Source: Anniella stebbinsi (taxonomy: Eukaryota; Chordata; Lepidosauria; Squamata; Anniellidae). From it: a stretch of 64,000 nucleotides of DNA. Below the pieces are notes generated by a model. It was not told where the DNA came from. It searched no databases and saw only the letters and a list, made by a program, of their open reading frames with translations. The stretch lies in assembly GCA_029215795.1 (NCBI GenBank), contig JARDYH010000002.1, positions 39,788,001-39,852,000 on the forward strand, in the 5' to 3' direction. Of the stretch, positions 53,967-64,000 are shown piece by piece. How positions within the stretch are numbered: position 1 is the stretch's first letter; each line of letters opens with the position of its first letter. The position numbers and the translations under genes are program-made.

Positions 53967-54963
53967 GTGAGCAGGCCTGTTGTCTTACCATAATTCCCAT
54001 TTCCCCAGCTGCTATATATTCCTGGAGATGCTATTACTCCAAGCAGCATCTTGTCTGTGCAAGAAACTGGTGCATGGCCTCATCCAGATCCGGAGCACTT
54101 CCTGGATAGGGACCCCATGGCTTCTTTTTCTTCAAAATAAAACTAGCCAGCTGAAGCATTCTTTGTTTTGTTTTTCAAGTGTGAATAACGCCATGATGAG
54201 TCATGTAGTTTGGCCCTTAGTCTTGGAAATGCTGCAGGGAGATTCACAGCAGAAATCAAAGGAGGCACTTGATAGAATTTTCAAAGCCTTGGTTTTCAGT
54301 TTTACATATCAGAGGTTGGTCAATCAAATTAATACTTGCAAAATGGTTAGCAAATTGTGTTTCTCCACTTAGGCTAAATCGTTTTCTCCGCATGGGGGGG
54401 AATTTCAGGAATGAATGCACTGCAGCTTTTAGATGTAGTAATATCTGCAGTTTAATTAAATCCAAGTGATTCACTTTGAAAAACAAAACCTTCATTTTAT
54501 AATCCCCATTTCCCTTCTCATTAACACAGACTTGGCTTTTTCTTCGCCCTTCACCCTCTAGCCAGGAAGACATACAAGATGTTGCTTGTTTAGCTGTCAG
54601 AAATACCACACTTTGGCTAGCCTGTGAGGGTTGTTCTAGCCTGGGAAGCTGAATTTTTCCAGCCAGAGAGTGATCAAAGGGGGAAATGAATGTAGCCTTC
54701 TGCATCCACAATCCTTCTCTATACTCATCTTCCATAAGCGCTGTCACTCAACAAGAAATGTGGGGGAGAAATATATTTGGGGTTGGGAGGACGACAACAC
54801 CCACGTTCAAAAGACCAGAGAATGTTTAAAATTTCCTGGGTAATACTTGTGGGCTTGGCTAATTGCTGTGCTAGGTAATGGGAGTCCTTGGCTAGGTAAA
54901 ATGCTGTACCGATTGCAGTTGGGACCTGATATTTTGTGGTTTGGCAACTTGAAGACATCTGAG
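53967..54963. other. Repeat-free block
   Basis: 54180-54720 has no recognised repeat and contains CAGTTTAATTAAATCC and GTCAATCAAATTAATACTT. Possible conserved non-coding block. No exon supported. Confidence 0.35.
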
Positions 54964-55145
54964 CAGTGGAGGCTGGTGGCTCTGATTCCAGGGGGGGCTG
55001 TGAATCCTTTCTGGGTTTCAGTCCTATTCCCAAACCTGTTTGGGAACAGGATTAAGCACCATAGATAGCACTTTTAGAGTTTTGGCTGGTTCTGCCTAAA
55101 ACCCAGAAAGGATTCACAGCCCCCCTGGAATGATGTTGGACACTG
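54964..55145. repeat. Family N MITE-like repeat, copy 3, with hairpin
   Basis: CAGTGGAGGCTGGTGGCTC then a hairpin: CCAGGGGGGGCTGTGAATCC with TTTCTGGGTTT faces AAACCCAGAAAGG and ATTCACAGCCCCCCTGG (about 54989-55020 and 55099-55130). A smaller one, CCCAAACCTGTTTGGG, lies between. Confidence 0.65.
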
Positions 55146-55297
55146 CACAGCATCTTTCAGACACAGCTTCCAACAGACAAAATGGATTGTGAGTTTCATG
55201 CAAACTTCATTTCAGTGAGGATTAAGTGGGATCTATCCATTCCATTCAAATGAATGGATCTTGTGCAGCAGTAGAGTCAGGAGCATTGAGCTCTATT

Positions 55298-55475
55298 GGG
55301 CCTGTTCAGATGACACATTAAGCCATGATTAGGCTGCTAACCCTATTAGTGAGCGTGTTTAAACTGTGGTTATGTAGCCGCCATGATTAGGAATGGTTCA
55401 CACAACACGCTAAGCCATAATGTTTAGCTCAAAACACTTAACCATCACGGTTTAGCATGTTGTCTGAACAGGGCC
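55298..55475. mobile_element. Family H MITE, copy 5 (178 bp)
   Basis: GGGCCTGTTCAGATGACAC at the left, GTTGTCTGAACAGGGCC at the right; perfect 3-bp duplication ATT (55295-55297, 55476-55478). Confidence 0.75.
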
Positions 55476-55632
55476 ATTGATTCCTATTCTTGATGGTAAA
55501 ATACATAAATAAGACTTTACACACAAATTATGATTCTCTTGCAAGGCTGTATACGAGGTCGCTTTAGCACCTCGTTATCCAACATCCTGCAATTGTGCTC
55601 CTCCAGGGTAGTACCCATAGAAAGGAGCACAA

Positions 55633-56161
55633 ATGCGGGGTTTTAAAGCTCACCGGGCTGCCACCACCCCTAGCACACTGTTCCTCCACCCCTGTTGTTT
55701 TCCACCTCCTCCTCCTCCTCCTCTTCCTCCTCCTCCTCTTCCTCCCTGCAGCCAAAAAGAAAGGAGTCCTGGAGGGGGAAATCAGCTCCTCCGGGCTTTT
55801 GTTTGTTTGTTTGCTTTTACCATTTTGTTTTAATGAGCAGAGGTGGCCCTGCAATTATTCGGCTTGCTGGGCTGCTGCCTCCCCCCTGTCCTGGCATGCC
55901 AGCCCCCATTCTTCCATCCTCCCTTTGTTTCCCCCACCCTCCTCCCAGCAGTTGAAAAGAAAAGTCGGCTCCTCGCTTGGTTTTTTTTTTCTTTTGTTTT
56001 AATGTTTTTAAAATTTGTTTTTACTTTTTATTTAATAGCTGTGTTTGCTGGACTGCCCCCTCCCCCATTCCTGCTGACTGCAACCAATCAGTGTTTGCTA
56101 TTGGCCGGGCTACACCTCCACTGTAACAGTGGAACAAGGCGACAGACAGCAAACCCCGCAT
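55633..56161. mobile_element. Possible 529-bp DNA transposon remnant
   Basis: ATGCGGGGTTT at the left and its exact complement at the right, flanked by CAA on both sides (55630-55632, 56162-56164). Inside are a TCC-rich tract (55708-55748), T-rich DNA and ACCAATCAGTG facing CTATTGGCC. There is no second copy to confirm it. Confidence 0.4.
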
Positions 56162-56297
56162 CAAGACATGCCCCAAGACTATTGACTGATTAACAGTGCT
56201 TTAGCCAATTACTTGATAAGTTGAGAGCAATCTGTATGATTATACATGTATTTTTGGCTGCATCTTTTGCTCAGGCCCCACTCAGAACTGGTACTGT

Positions 56298-56420
56298 CTC
56301 AACCAGCCTTTTCCAACCATGTGCCCTCCCAACTTCTACCATCCCTAGTCAATACAGCCAATGGGAATGCTGGCTGAGGATGATGGGAGTTGTAGGTCAT
56401 TTTCAGAATGGGACAGGTCA
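56298..56420. mobile_element. hAT-like MITE of the ACAACTCCCATCAT type
   Basis: CAGCCTTTTCCAACCATGTG, AACTTCTACCATCCC and GATGATGGGAGTTGTAG; right end worn. Confidence 0.55.
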
Positions 56421-56598
56421 GCGAAGCTCTCTCCTATGATCTCCACTGACCTGCTTTGTTCCAGAAACAAGTGTTTCAGCTCCACTTCTGGTTCGGAAGC
56501 CCTCCCTTCCTCTTGCACTGAAGGAAGGTCCTGCTTGTGCACTTCCATAGATACACATGAAACAGATCAAATGCTATTCCTTAACACAAGATGTAGTG

Positions 56599-56978
56599 AG
56601 GGGCGGGATATCTGGTATGGAGTAAACAGATCGGGATCGTCTCTCCTCCTGCATGAGAAAAACTAAAAAGAATAATATCCCATCTATAAGAACTCAAAAC
56701 TGTAAGTGGAAAGCTGTGCTTGTTATGGGAATCTCTACAGAGTAAGGGAAAGGAAACTGCAGAGCTTTAAATAAATCGGCAGTGCTATAAAATGCTTAAT
56801 GAGCCTGGGAGAGTTGCCAAGGCTGGGAATTGAAATGGCAAAAGTGTACTTATCTTTGTTGATACAACTTTAAACTAAAGCAAAGAATAATTGGATATTT
56901 ACTGAGAATACTGGACATTATTAACTAATTAGCAAGGATCTAAGCAAGAGATGGTAGAAAGATCGTGCTTCGTAACCA
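56599..56978 (+). promoter_or_regulatory. Presumed L1 5' UTR / internal promoter
   Basis: The 380 bp between the 5' target duplication and ORF1. In L1 elements this region holds an internal pol II promoter. There is no CpG-rich block here and no motif I can name; assignment is by position only. Confidence 0.5.
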
Positions 56979-58010
56979 TTGGCTGGATGTCAGATGAGCA
57001 GAGAAAGGGGTAGAAGCAGGAGAATTTCGCTACCGAGGTGGACTAGATCCAAAACTCACCCATCCGATAAGAGCTGGTCCCGTCTGACTAGGAAGAATTC
57101 AGAAAATTTAGAGGCAGTCATGACGAATGGGAAAGCAGGCCCGCCGCAAACCGGAAGTGGGAATCATAAAAATGGAGCTAAGCCAGGAGCAGTACCCAAA
57201 ACAATGAAACCACAAGCCGAGCAAATGTCTTCTGAAGATTTACTGGCTGGCATTCAAGGCATGCTGGATAAGCAGAAGAATGAGCTCATGCAGGAGGTTA
57301 AAAAGATCCAGAAATCTCAATCGGAGTTACAAAACGGTCTTCAAATGATTAAAGATAAACTTGTATCTTTGGAGCAGCAAACAGATCAGAACAAAGATAA
57401 GATAAAAAAGCAAGAAATAATTCTACAAGAAATGGACTTATGCCTAATTTCTATGGAAGACAGAGACAGAAGAATGAATATTCACATCAGATCCTTCCAT
57501 GAACAGCAGGGGGAAAACTCAAAGATTTTGAAAGACAAGCTAATGGAATGGATTAAGGAGATGGAGCCTCAAATGACATGGGATGATGCAAATATTGAAA
57601 GGATCCACCGAGTTGGACCTAAAAGGGGTGGAATGGTCCCAAGGGACATAATATTAAGATTTGCCAGTTTCTACAAAAAAGAAAAATTGATGCAAGCCAT
57701 CAGACGTGCTGGGCAACTGATGTTCCAGTCTTCACAGATACAGGTCTACAATGATCTATGTATTCAAACAATTCAATGGAGGAAAAGTGTAAAGCTCTGT
57801 ACAACTACCCTGCAGAAGAATTCTATTGTTTATAGCTGGGGATACCCAGTATTCCTGAGATTTATGTACCAGGGGAAACAACACAGAATAACATCATGTG
57901 AGCAAGGAATGGATTTTCTGTGGAGCCTGGGCCTGATGGAGAAAGACACCAATGGGAGGCAGGAACAAGAAAGAGAAGAAGAAGGGGCAGCAGGAGGAAG
58001 CAGTTTGTGA
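56979..58010 (+). CDS. L1 ORF1 protein (ORF1p), intact, 343 aa
   Basis: ORF1p is the RNA-binding trimer that coats L1 RNA in the cytoplasmic particle and acts as a nucleic-acid chaperone. Seen here: a basic N-terminus (residues 1-45), a probable coiled coil at about 87-160 (SELQNGLQMIKDKLVSLEQQ and similar heptads), an RRM-like part starting about residue 164 (RRMNIHIRSF) with IERIHRVGPKRG, and a C-terminal domain ending near 320. At 343 residues it is close to the human protein (338). The ATG at 56979 gives the full N-terminus and precedes ORF2 by about 240 bp. No stop or frameshift is seen, in contrast to ORF2. Confidence 0.88.
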   Translation: MAGCQMSRERGRSRRISLPRWTRSKTHPSDKSWSRLTRKNSENLEAVMTNGKAGPPQTGSGNHKNGAKPGAVPKTMKPQAEQMSSEDLLAGIQGMLDKQKNELMQEVKKIQKSQSELQNGLQMIKDKLVSLEQQTDQNKDKIKKQEIILQEMDLCLISMEDRDRRMNIHIRSFHEQQGENSKILKDKLMEWIKEMEPQMTWDDANIERIHRVGPKRGGMVPRDIILRFASFYKKEKLMQAIRRAGQLMFQSSQIQVYNDLCIQTIQWRKSVKLCTTTLQKNSIVYSWGYPVFLRFMYQGKQHRITSCEQGMDFLWSLGLMEKDTNGRQEQEREEEGAAGGSSL

Positions 58011-58254
58011 CTGAGATATAGATCAAAGAGGGATAGTAAGAAGATTAAAGGGAGGGGGAATTCTGCTTTGGTTCCATGCGGGATGTTTGCCCCCCCCCAA
58101 AGGGTCCTAAGAAGAGGAGGATAGGAACTACCACCTGGGGAAACCTGGGGTTGAAGGGGGGAAAATGGGGGTTATATGTGGGGGGAGGGGGGAGGGAAGG
58201 AGGGGGTAATTGTGTCACATTAGGAGACCTACAAAGAAAATTAAGAATGGAGAT

Positions 58255-61200
58255 ATGGAAAATAAAGTAAGATTGATAATTTTAAATGTTAATGGGCTGG
58301 GTAGTGTTGTTAAAAGAAAGAGGATTGAAGGGTTGTTGAATAAAAGGAAAGCTGATATAATATTTTTACAAGAAACACATCAAAAAGAAGATGGCAAAAA
58401 TGAACTTAAAATGAGGAATTTGGGTGTATATGAGAAAGCATATGGGACTTCTAAAGCAAGAGGAGTTGCGATAATAATTTCTAAAAAATGTGCACTAAAT
58501 GTGGTTAAAGTGGTAAAGGACGTTTTGGGAAGATTTATTATTTTACAGTGTTTCATGGGGGATGAAAAATATGTATTGATTAATGTATATGCTCCAAATG
58601 AAAAGCAAATAGAATTTTATGATAAAGTGCTTAGAAATATGGGAAATGTAGAGAAAGCAAATATTGTAATGGTCGGAGACTTTAATATGGTGATGGACAA
58701 AATGAAAGATAAAGATACTATAAAAGTTATTGGGAAAACGGGTTTAGCCAAAGTAATGGAACAAAGAGAATTGAAGGATGTATGGAGAATAGTAAAAGGG
58801 GAAGAAAAGAAATATACCTTTTATTCATCAAAACATAAGAGTTTTTCCAGGATTTACTATATATTTGTCTCAAAGAATATGCTTTCTAAGATTATGGACT
58901 GTGAAATAGGAGTAATTAAGGTCTCAGACCACGTATTAATGAGAATGGATATTAAAATAAAGATTACAGGGAAGCAAAAAGGTGGAGATTGGATACTAAA
59001 ATTCTAAGTTATAAAAACATTGTGGAAAAAATGAAAAAGGAAATACAGACTATATGGGAAATAAATGAAACAGGGGTAAATTCGCAGGGGATAGTTTGGG
59101 ACATGATGAAAGCAGTAGTAAGAGGGATATGTATTAGAGAATCGTGTAAATTAAAAAGACAACAAGAAGCACATAGTAAAAAGACTGAAGAGGAGATTAA
59201 GGAATTAGAGGAACAATTTAGAACAAATAAGGATAAGCACATATATGCTCAACTCCAAGCAAAAGAGAAAGAACGAGGAAAAGGATATAGAGAGAGTCCA
59301 AAAAGAATTAATATATTTGAAAAGAAATTTCTTTAAATATAGCAATAAAAATTCTAAAATGCTGGCAAGGTCCACGCAGTCAAAGAAGGAAAAAATATAA
59401 TAGGGACAATTAAAGATAAACAGGGAAAAGCTGTAATTTAATGAAAGAAAAATTAAAATTTTTTGAAGATTTTTATCAGAAACTGTATACATCAGAAGTG
59501 GGCCCACAGACAAGAATACAGGAATATATAGAGAAGAATTGGAAGATAAGATTACAAGGCAAGGATAGGGATTATATGGAAGCATTAGTGACTGAAAAAG
59601 AAATAGAGGGAATTATTGATAAATTGAAAGGAGGAAAATCTCCAGGAGTAGATGGGCTGGGGCCGGAATATTATAAGATATTTAAAGAGCTTTTAGTACC
59701 AAAAATGAAAAAATGTATAATAATATAATAAAGGGAGAGAAGATCCCGCCATTGTGGGAACATTCATTGATAATACTAATGCCGAAACCAGATAAGGATT
59801 TAACGGACCCAGCATCATATAGACCTATTTCTTTAATTAATCAAGATTCTAAAATATTTACAGCAATCATGGCAACAAGACTGAATACCTTTATAAACAA
59901 GTATATAAAAAAGGATCAATGTGGATTTATTCCAGAGAGGCAAATGCCTAATTTAATAGGGAGAGTATTGAATATAATAAATGTTATTAAAAGAAGGAAT
60001 TTAAAAGCAGGGTTGCTAGCTTTAGATATTTTTAAAGCCTTTGATTGCGTGGAATGGCCGATGCTAAAAACTATTATAAAGATATTTGGTTTTGGAGAAA
60101 GGTTCATGGGAGTGATTAATCAGCTTTATGCAAACAATAAGGCGGAGGTAATGGTAAATGACAGTTTAACACAACATTACCTTAGCCCGAGGAACAAGAC
60201 AAGGGTGTCCTCTCTCCCCAATATTATTTGCAATTGTTATAGAAATATTGGCAAATGTTATTAGGGAGGACGAGAGGTTGAAAGGGATAGGAGAGGAAGA
60301 TAAAATAAAAATTAATATGTTTGCGGATGATACTTTATTGACATTAGAAAATCCGAGGGAAAGCATAGAAGAAATAAAACAACATTTGAGAGAATTTGGA
60401 GAAAATACAGGACTACAGGTAAATTGGGGAAAATCAGAAATGATGTTATTTAATTATGACAAAGAAGAAAGGGAGGAGTGTAGCTCAAAACTTGATCTTA
60501 AGATTAAAAATATAGTGTGCTATTTAGGAGTTTATATTACGAAAGATTTAGAAAAGTTAGAGGAAATAAATTTTAATAGTTTAAAAAAACAGATAATGAA
60601 GAAGTTAGAGGCTTATAGGAAATTAAAGCATTCATGGTTTGGTAGAATAGCTGTTATTAAAATGAAAATATTACCAAAGATTAATTTTTTGTTTAGAATG
60701 TTACCAATTAAAATAACAGAAGTAGAAATAAGTTGGCAAAGTATGATAAACAATTATTGTAATGGAGATAGAAAAGCAAGAATCAATAAAACAAAATGGT
60801 ATAAGACTCAAAGGAAAGCAGGGTTGGGAGTCCCGAATATAAAGATGTATTATATAGCTAATCGATTAAGATATGTTATAAATAGTATAGTAGGAAAAGA
60901 GGATTTAGAATGGTTAGAGACGCAGACAGGAGAAACAGAGTTAGAGTTACAAAATATATTTTTTAGTAAAATACAAAAGAATCAACTGAAGGATATGGAA
61001 AATCCCATCCTAAGAAATATCATAGAAATTTGGGGAAAGTATAAAAATAAATTATTACCAGGAATTTCTCCTCTAAGCCCAGTTGTTCTATTGGAGAACT
61101 TCCCAGGTAATTTGAGAAGAGAATTGGAAGGGCTATTGAGGGGGGAAAAATAATTAAAGTGAAAGATTGGCTGAAGAGATTGGTTAACAAAAAGCAAATA

Positions 61201-62020
61201 GAAGAAGTTTTAAGAGGGACAATGGACACAGAAATGGAAAAAGAAAAATAAGGACTGTAGAAAGGAAACAAGATTTGAAAAGTTAATTGAGTCAAGAGAG
61301 AAGGAGGGGGAAAATAAAAGTAAAAAAGGTATAATAAGTGAAATATACAACATATTGTTAGAGGAGGGAGAGCAACAAGAAATTTTGAAAACATTCTGGG
61401 AAGAAGATTTTAAAAAACAAATTACTGAGGATAACTGGGGGAAGATATGGGAACTAAGAACTTTAAAGTTGTTATCAATAAGGATAAAAGAAAATCATTA
61501 CAAAATAATTTGGAGATGGTATCTCACTCCTGTAAGATTACATCAGATAGATAAGAAAATGTCAATGCTATGTTGGAGGGGTTGTCAGGAAGTGGGGACA
61601 TATTTCCATATGTGGTGGACATGTGAGTATGTACAAAAATTTTGGAAAAGAGTTTTTAAAGAAATAAGTGAAATACTGGGTAAGAAAGTGGAAGCAAATT
61701 TAGCTTTATTCTCGATGTTTGATAAAGAATATGGGAATAAAAATACAAGATAATTGATTAACAACCTCCTGACACCAGCTAGATTAATGATAGCTAAGAA
61801 TTGGAAAATACAAAGGAATTACAGTATAGAAGAATGGTATAAAGGAGTGTGGGATATTGCAATTAACGATAGATTAACATGTAAAATTAAAGTTAGGATG
61901 GGATTATCCAAAAAGAATGATTTTGAAAGTATTTGGGGATCATTTATAGAATATGTTTTAGTAAAGGGGAGAGGTTGTACACCTTCAAAAGAATCGTTGC
62001 AATTTTGGAAAAATGTATAA
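58255..62020 (+). pseudogene. L1 ORF2 (endonuclease and reverse transcriptase), broken
   Basis: ORF2p nicks the target and reverse-transcribes L1 RNA. The start ATG is at 58255 (MENKVRLIILNVNGL). The endonuclease region (58255-59007) keeps FLQETH, VYAPN, GDFN and SDH, but the usual SRIDY reads SRIYY, replacing a conserved Asp. The reverse transcriptase has PGVDGLGPEYY (59650), SYRPISLIN (59817), ALDIFKAFD (60022), RGTRQGCPLSP (about 60190) and FADD (about 60322). The C-terminus has CWRGCQEVGTYFHMWWTC (C-x3-C-x7-H-x4-C). Reading-frame changes or stops fall near 58985, 59335-59440, 59720, 60185, 61140, 61250 and 61753. It is inactive. Confidence 0.9.
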
Positions 62021-62372
62021 TATATTAGAGCATTGAAGGTCTCAGGGGTAGGGGAGCACAGGGGGGATGTTGAGGTTTTGTTTATGTATTATGTTTATTT
62101 TATGTTGTTATATGTTGAAAAATTAAATAAAATTTTTTAAAAAAACAAGATGTGGTGGTGGCCCCCAATTTGGATAGCTTTAAAATGGGTTGGATAAATT
62201 CCTGGAGGAGAAGGGGATCGATGGCTACTAGTCCTGATGGCTATGCACTATCTGAGGGAGTAAGCCTATATACACCAGTTGCTGGAGAACATGGGTGATA
62301 AGAGTGCTGTTGCATTGGTGTCCTGCTTACAGGTTCCTGGCCAATAGCTGGTTGGCCACTGTGTGAACAGAG

Positions 62373-62787
62373 TAGGGTGACCCACTGCCAGGATTTTCCC
62401 GAATTTGTCCTGGTTTTTGTTCTATCCTGGGTGTCAGGGGATTTTCTGTAATTTTCTATAATGTCCGGGAATGACCTGCTTTCCCCTTTAAGGCCTCCAT
62501 TAACATGACTGGGCGGGGGGCGGGAATGACGCACTTTCTGGAGATGCATCATTCCCCCCACTGCTCCAATCGGGACCTTAAAGGGGAAAGTGTGACATTT
62601 CCGGACATTATAGAAAAGGCCCTGATTAGAAGGGTAGGGGTAGCAGGAATGACATGCTTTCCCCTCCAATTGGGGCCTTTAAGGTGGCAAGGAGAATGAC
62701 GTGCTTTCTGGAGGCCCCCGGAAAGCCACATTCCCACCCCCCACACTGGGTGTCCTCCTTTTTGGTTTCCCAAACATTGTCACCCTA
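62373..62787. mobile_element. Family F hAT-like MITE, copy 2 (415 bp)
   Basis: TAGGGTGACC at the left, TTGTCACCCTA at the right. Perfect 8-bp duplication GAACAGAG (62365-62372, 62788-62795) in a CR1/L3-like copy. The interior repeats CTTTCCCCTTTAAGGCC and its inverse, with TTTCTATAATGTCCGGG facing CGGACATTATAGAAA. Confidence 0.88.
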
Positions 62788-62855
62788 GAACAGAGTGCTG
62801 GACAAGATAGACACTTGGTCTGATCCAGCATGGTGCTTCTTATGTTCTTAATACT

Positions 62856-63774
62856 AAGTACAGCATAGTTCACAATGTTCTGTGAAATGTGATACATGTC
62901 GCTGCCACAAAGGTAAAAGTGATACTTCTTTTTTAGGTTAAGGGATTGCCTTCAGTTTACGTTTCTCATTACAAAGGCACGGTCTGATCCAGTTCAAAAC
63001 ACTGACCCAACAATGCAACTACAGTCCACAACTTGTAAAAGGAGAACTACTGGCCATGGCCTCATGTCTGCTCCCAGTGACCCAAAGTTACAGAACACTA
63101 CTATCTCGCGGAACACCATCGTTAAACCTGACGATACGAAACCTGTTGGAGATACTTGAAGAGAATATGTGCAAATGGCTTAGTTTATACTATATTTTGC
63201 ATTTTTATACCGAAGTAGTATTCTCTTAACTAATTGCATGTGATTTTATATTCCAGTTGAGTAAATAAATTTGAGCTCCATGGAAGATTACAAAATTATA
63301 AAGAAAAGCAATAAATAAGAATTAAAAATAGTAAAAAAAAATTGATATAAGCATTACAAAACCAGCACGTTATAGTTTTCCCCCTTATCTTATAAAAGTG
63401 TTTGAGAGGTCCCCATGTTATTACAGTAAGATATCAACTGGGTGTGAACAATGGTGCTGATGCAGAAGCCAATAACCTGACATGTGGTTTCCAGATTTCA
63501 GTCATGATCAGACTTGTGTCATCCACAACCATGTTGGATGCAGAAAGCCTATAGCTCAGGGAATGTAAGACCTGGCCATAAGCATTGCATTCATGGGGAT
63601 AGGATATGAAATATGTTTATTTCAGTATTTGGGATTTCAAAAGCTTCTTGGAGAAGCCCTTATTGCAATGTATGATTTTATTTACTCTCATGGTAATTCA
63701 CAAGAACCCCTGGCATGTTGCATTGTAAGTCTCAATGGAACTAGTAGCCTTGTACCTCAACAATTATTAAGCCT
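62856..63774. other. Unique DNA, no feature seen
   Basis: AT-rich, no repeat or exon recognised. Confidence 0.35.
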
Positions 63775-64000
63775 TAGGGTGACCAGATAAAATCCAGGTC
63801 AGGGCTCATGTAACTTTAACAGTTGTAGAGAAAAGGGAATTTCAGCCAGTGTCATTTGTATGCAATTAGTTCCTGGTGAAATTCCCTCTTCATCACAACA
63901 GTTAAAGTTGCAGGGGCCCTGCCTTCTTTTGTATCTGGTCACTCTAGTATAGTGCATGCACCTTTAACTGTTGTGATGAAGAGGGAATATCACCAGGAAC
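63775..64000. mobile_element. Family A hAT-like MITE, cut by the window edge
   Basis: TAGGGTGACCAGATAAAATC at the left, GGGCCCTGCCTTC at the centre and AACTGTTGTGATGAAGAGGG near the end. It belongs to the same subfamily as A2 at 49968-51351. Confidence 0.82.

Larger units (their letters stand above)
56599..62144 (+). mobile_element. L1: Full-length L1 LINE (about 5.55 kb), inactive
   Basis: A complete L1: 5' UTR of about 380 bp (56599-56978), ORF1, a short intergenic region with purine-rich runs, ORF2, and a 3' UTR ending in AAATTAAATAAAATTTTTTA and poly-A. Flanked by a 13-bp duplication with one mismatch, ACAAGATGTAGTG (56586-56598) and ACAAGATGTGGTG (62145-62157), within a CR1/L3-like copy. 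The length and two-ORF layout match vertebrate L1. ORF1 is open but ORF2 has several frameshifts and stops, so it cannot move by itself. Confidence 0.92.
56560..62855 (+). mobile_element. CR1/L3-like LINE 3' end hosting the full-length L1 and family F
   Basis: Pieces: about 56560-56598 (CTATTCCTTAACACAAGATG), 62145-62372 (CCCCAATTTGGATAGC, CAGTTGCTGGAGAACATGG, GGTTGGCCACTGTGTGAAC) and 62788-62855 (GTGCTGGACAAGATAGAC, tail TTCTTATGTTCTTA). The extent left of 56560 is uncertain. Confidence 0.65.

Noticed and set aside
54256..54747. 163-codon minus-strand open frame
   Set aside because: In a repeat-free block, but no known family, splice context or codon pattern supports it. Left as unassigned.

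Overview
The window looks like non-coding DNA, intergenic or intronic, from a vertebrate, most likely a squamate reptile (a lizard). The reasons are the mix of repeats: CR1 with its ATTCTATG tail, L2, a CR1/L3-like element with a TTCTTATG tail, a three-domain L1, a tRNA-headed SINE with a CR1-like tail, and a very dense load of short palindromic DNA transposons. I find no host protein exon, no bacterial or viral gene, no RNA gene outside SINE heads, and no CRISPR array. The only convincing protein-coding sequence belongs to LINEs.

Layout. 1-16 kb: unique DNA with short MITEs, a SINE split by two MITEs (one carrying a third), a 3' CR1 copy at 10.46-10.88 kb and a 526-bp MITE with a TAA duplication. 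16.1-18.1 kb: a large MITE holding the first copy (1,120 bp) of a GC-rich hAT-like element. 18-27.5 kb: mostly unique DNA, an L2 fragment, microsatellites, a 232-bp tandem duplication and nested CR1/L3 pieces. 27.86-31.63 kb: two L1 fragments, one inside the other, with the second GC-rich copy (1,564 bp) inside the inner one. 35.1-37.2 kb: the third copy (1,554 bp, opposite orientation) inside another MITE. 37.38-38.08 kb: a long foldback element between 17-bp direct repeats. 38-56 kb: many MITEs, including a nest of four DNA transposons in one SINE at 49.9-51.5 kb, plus several repeat-free blocks. 56.6-62.1 kb: a full-length L1 with intact ORF1 and broken ORF2, inserted in a CR1/L3-like copy. 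The last 225 bases start another MITE.

The strongest candidate for something undescribed is the GC-rich family at 16265-17384, 28855-30418 and 35400-36953. Each copy has TAGGG-TGTGCAC inverted termini and a perfect 8-bp target duplication of the form nTnnnnAn, as expected for hAT. Each interior is a tandem array of near-perfect palindromes of about 185-191 bp (two, four and four modules), every module bounded by CTTACC and GGTAAG. No transposase is visible, so these copies would need an enzyme from elsewhere.

The genes do not form a pathway. What can be read is an order of insertion: SINE or CR1 first, then MITEs and L1, then the GC-rich hAT copies. All identities, TSDs and boundaries were read by eye; nothing was searched or aligned by program. 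Family letters (A, B, C and so on) are working labels of mine.
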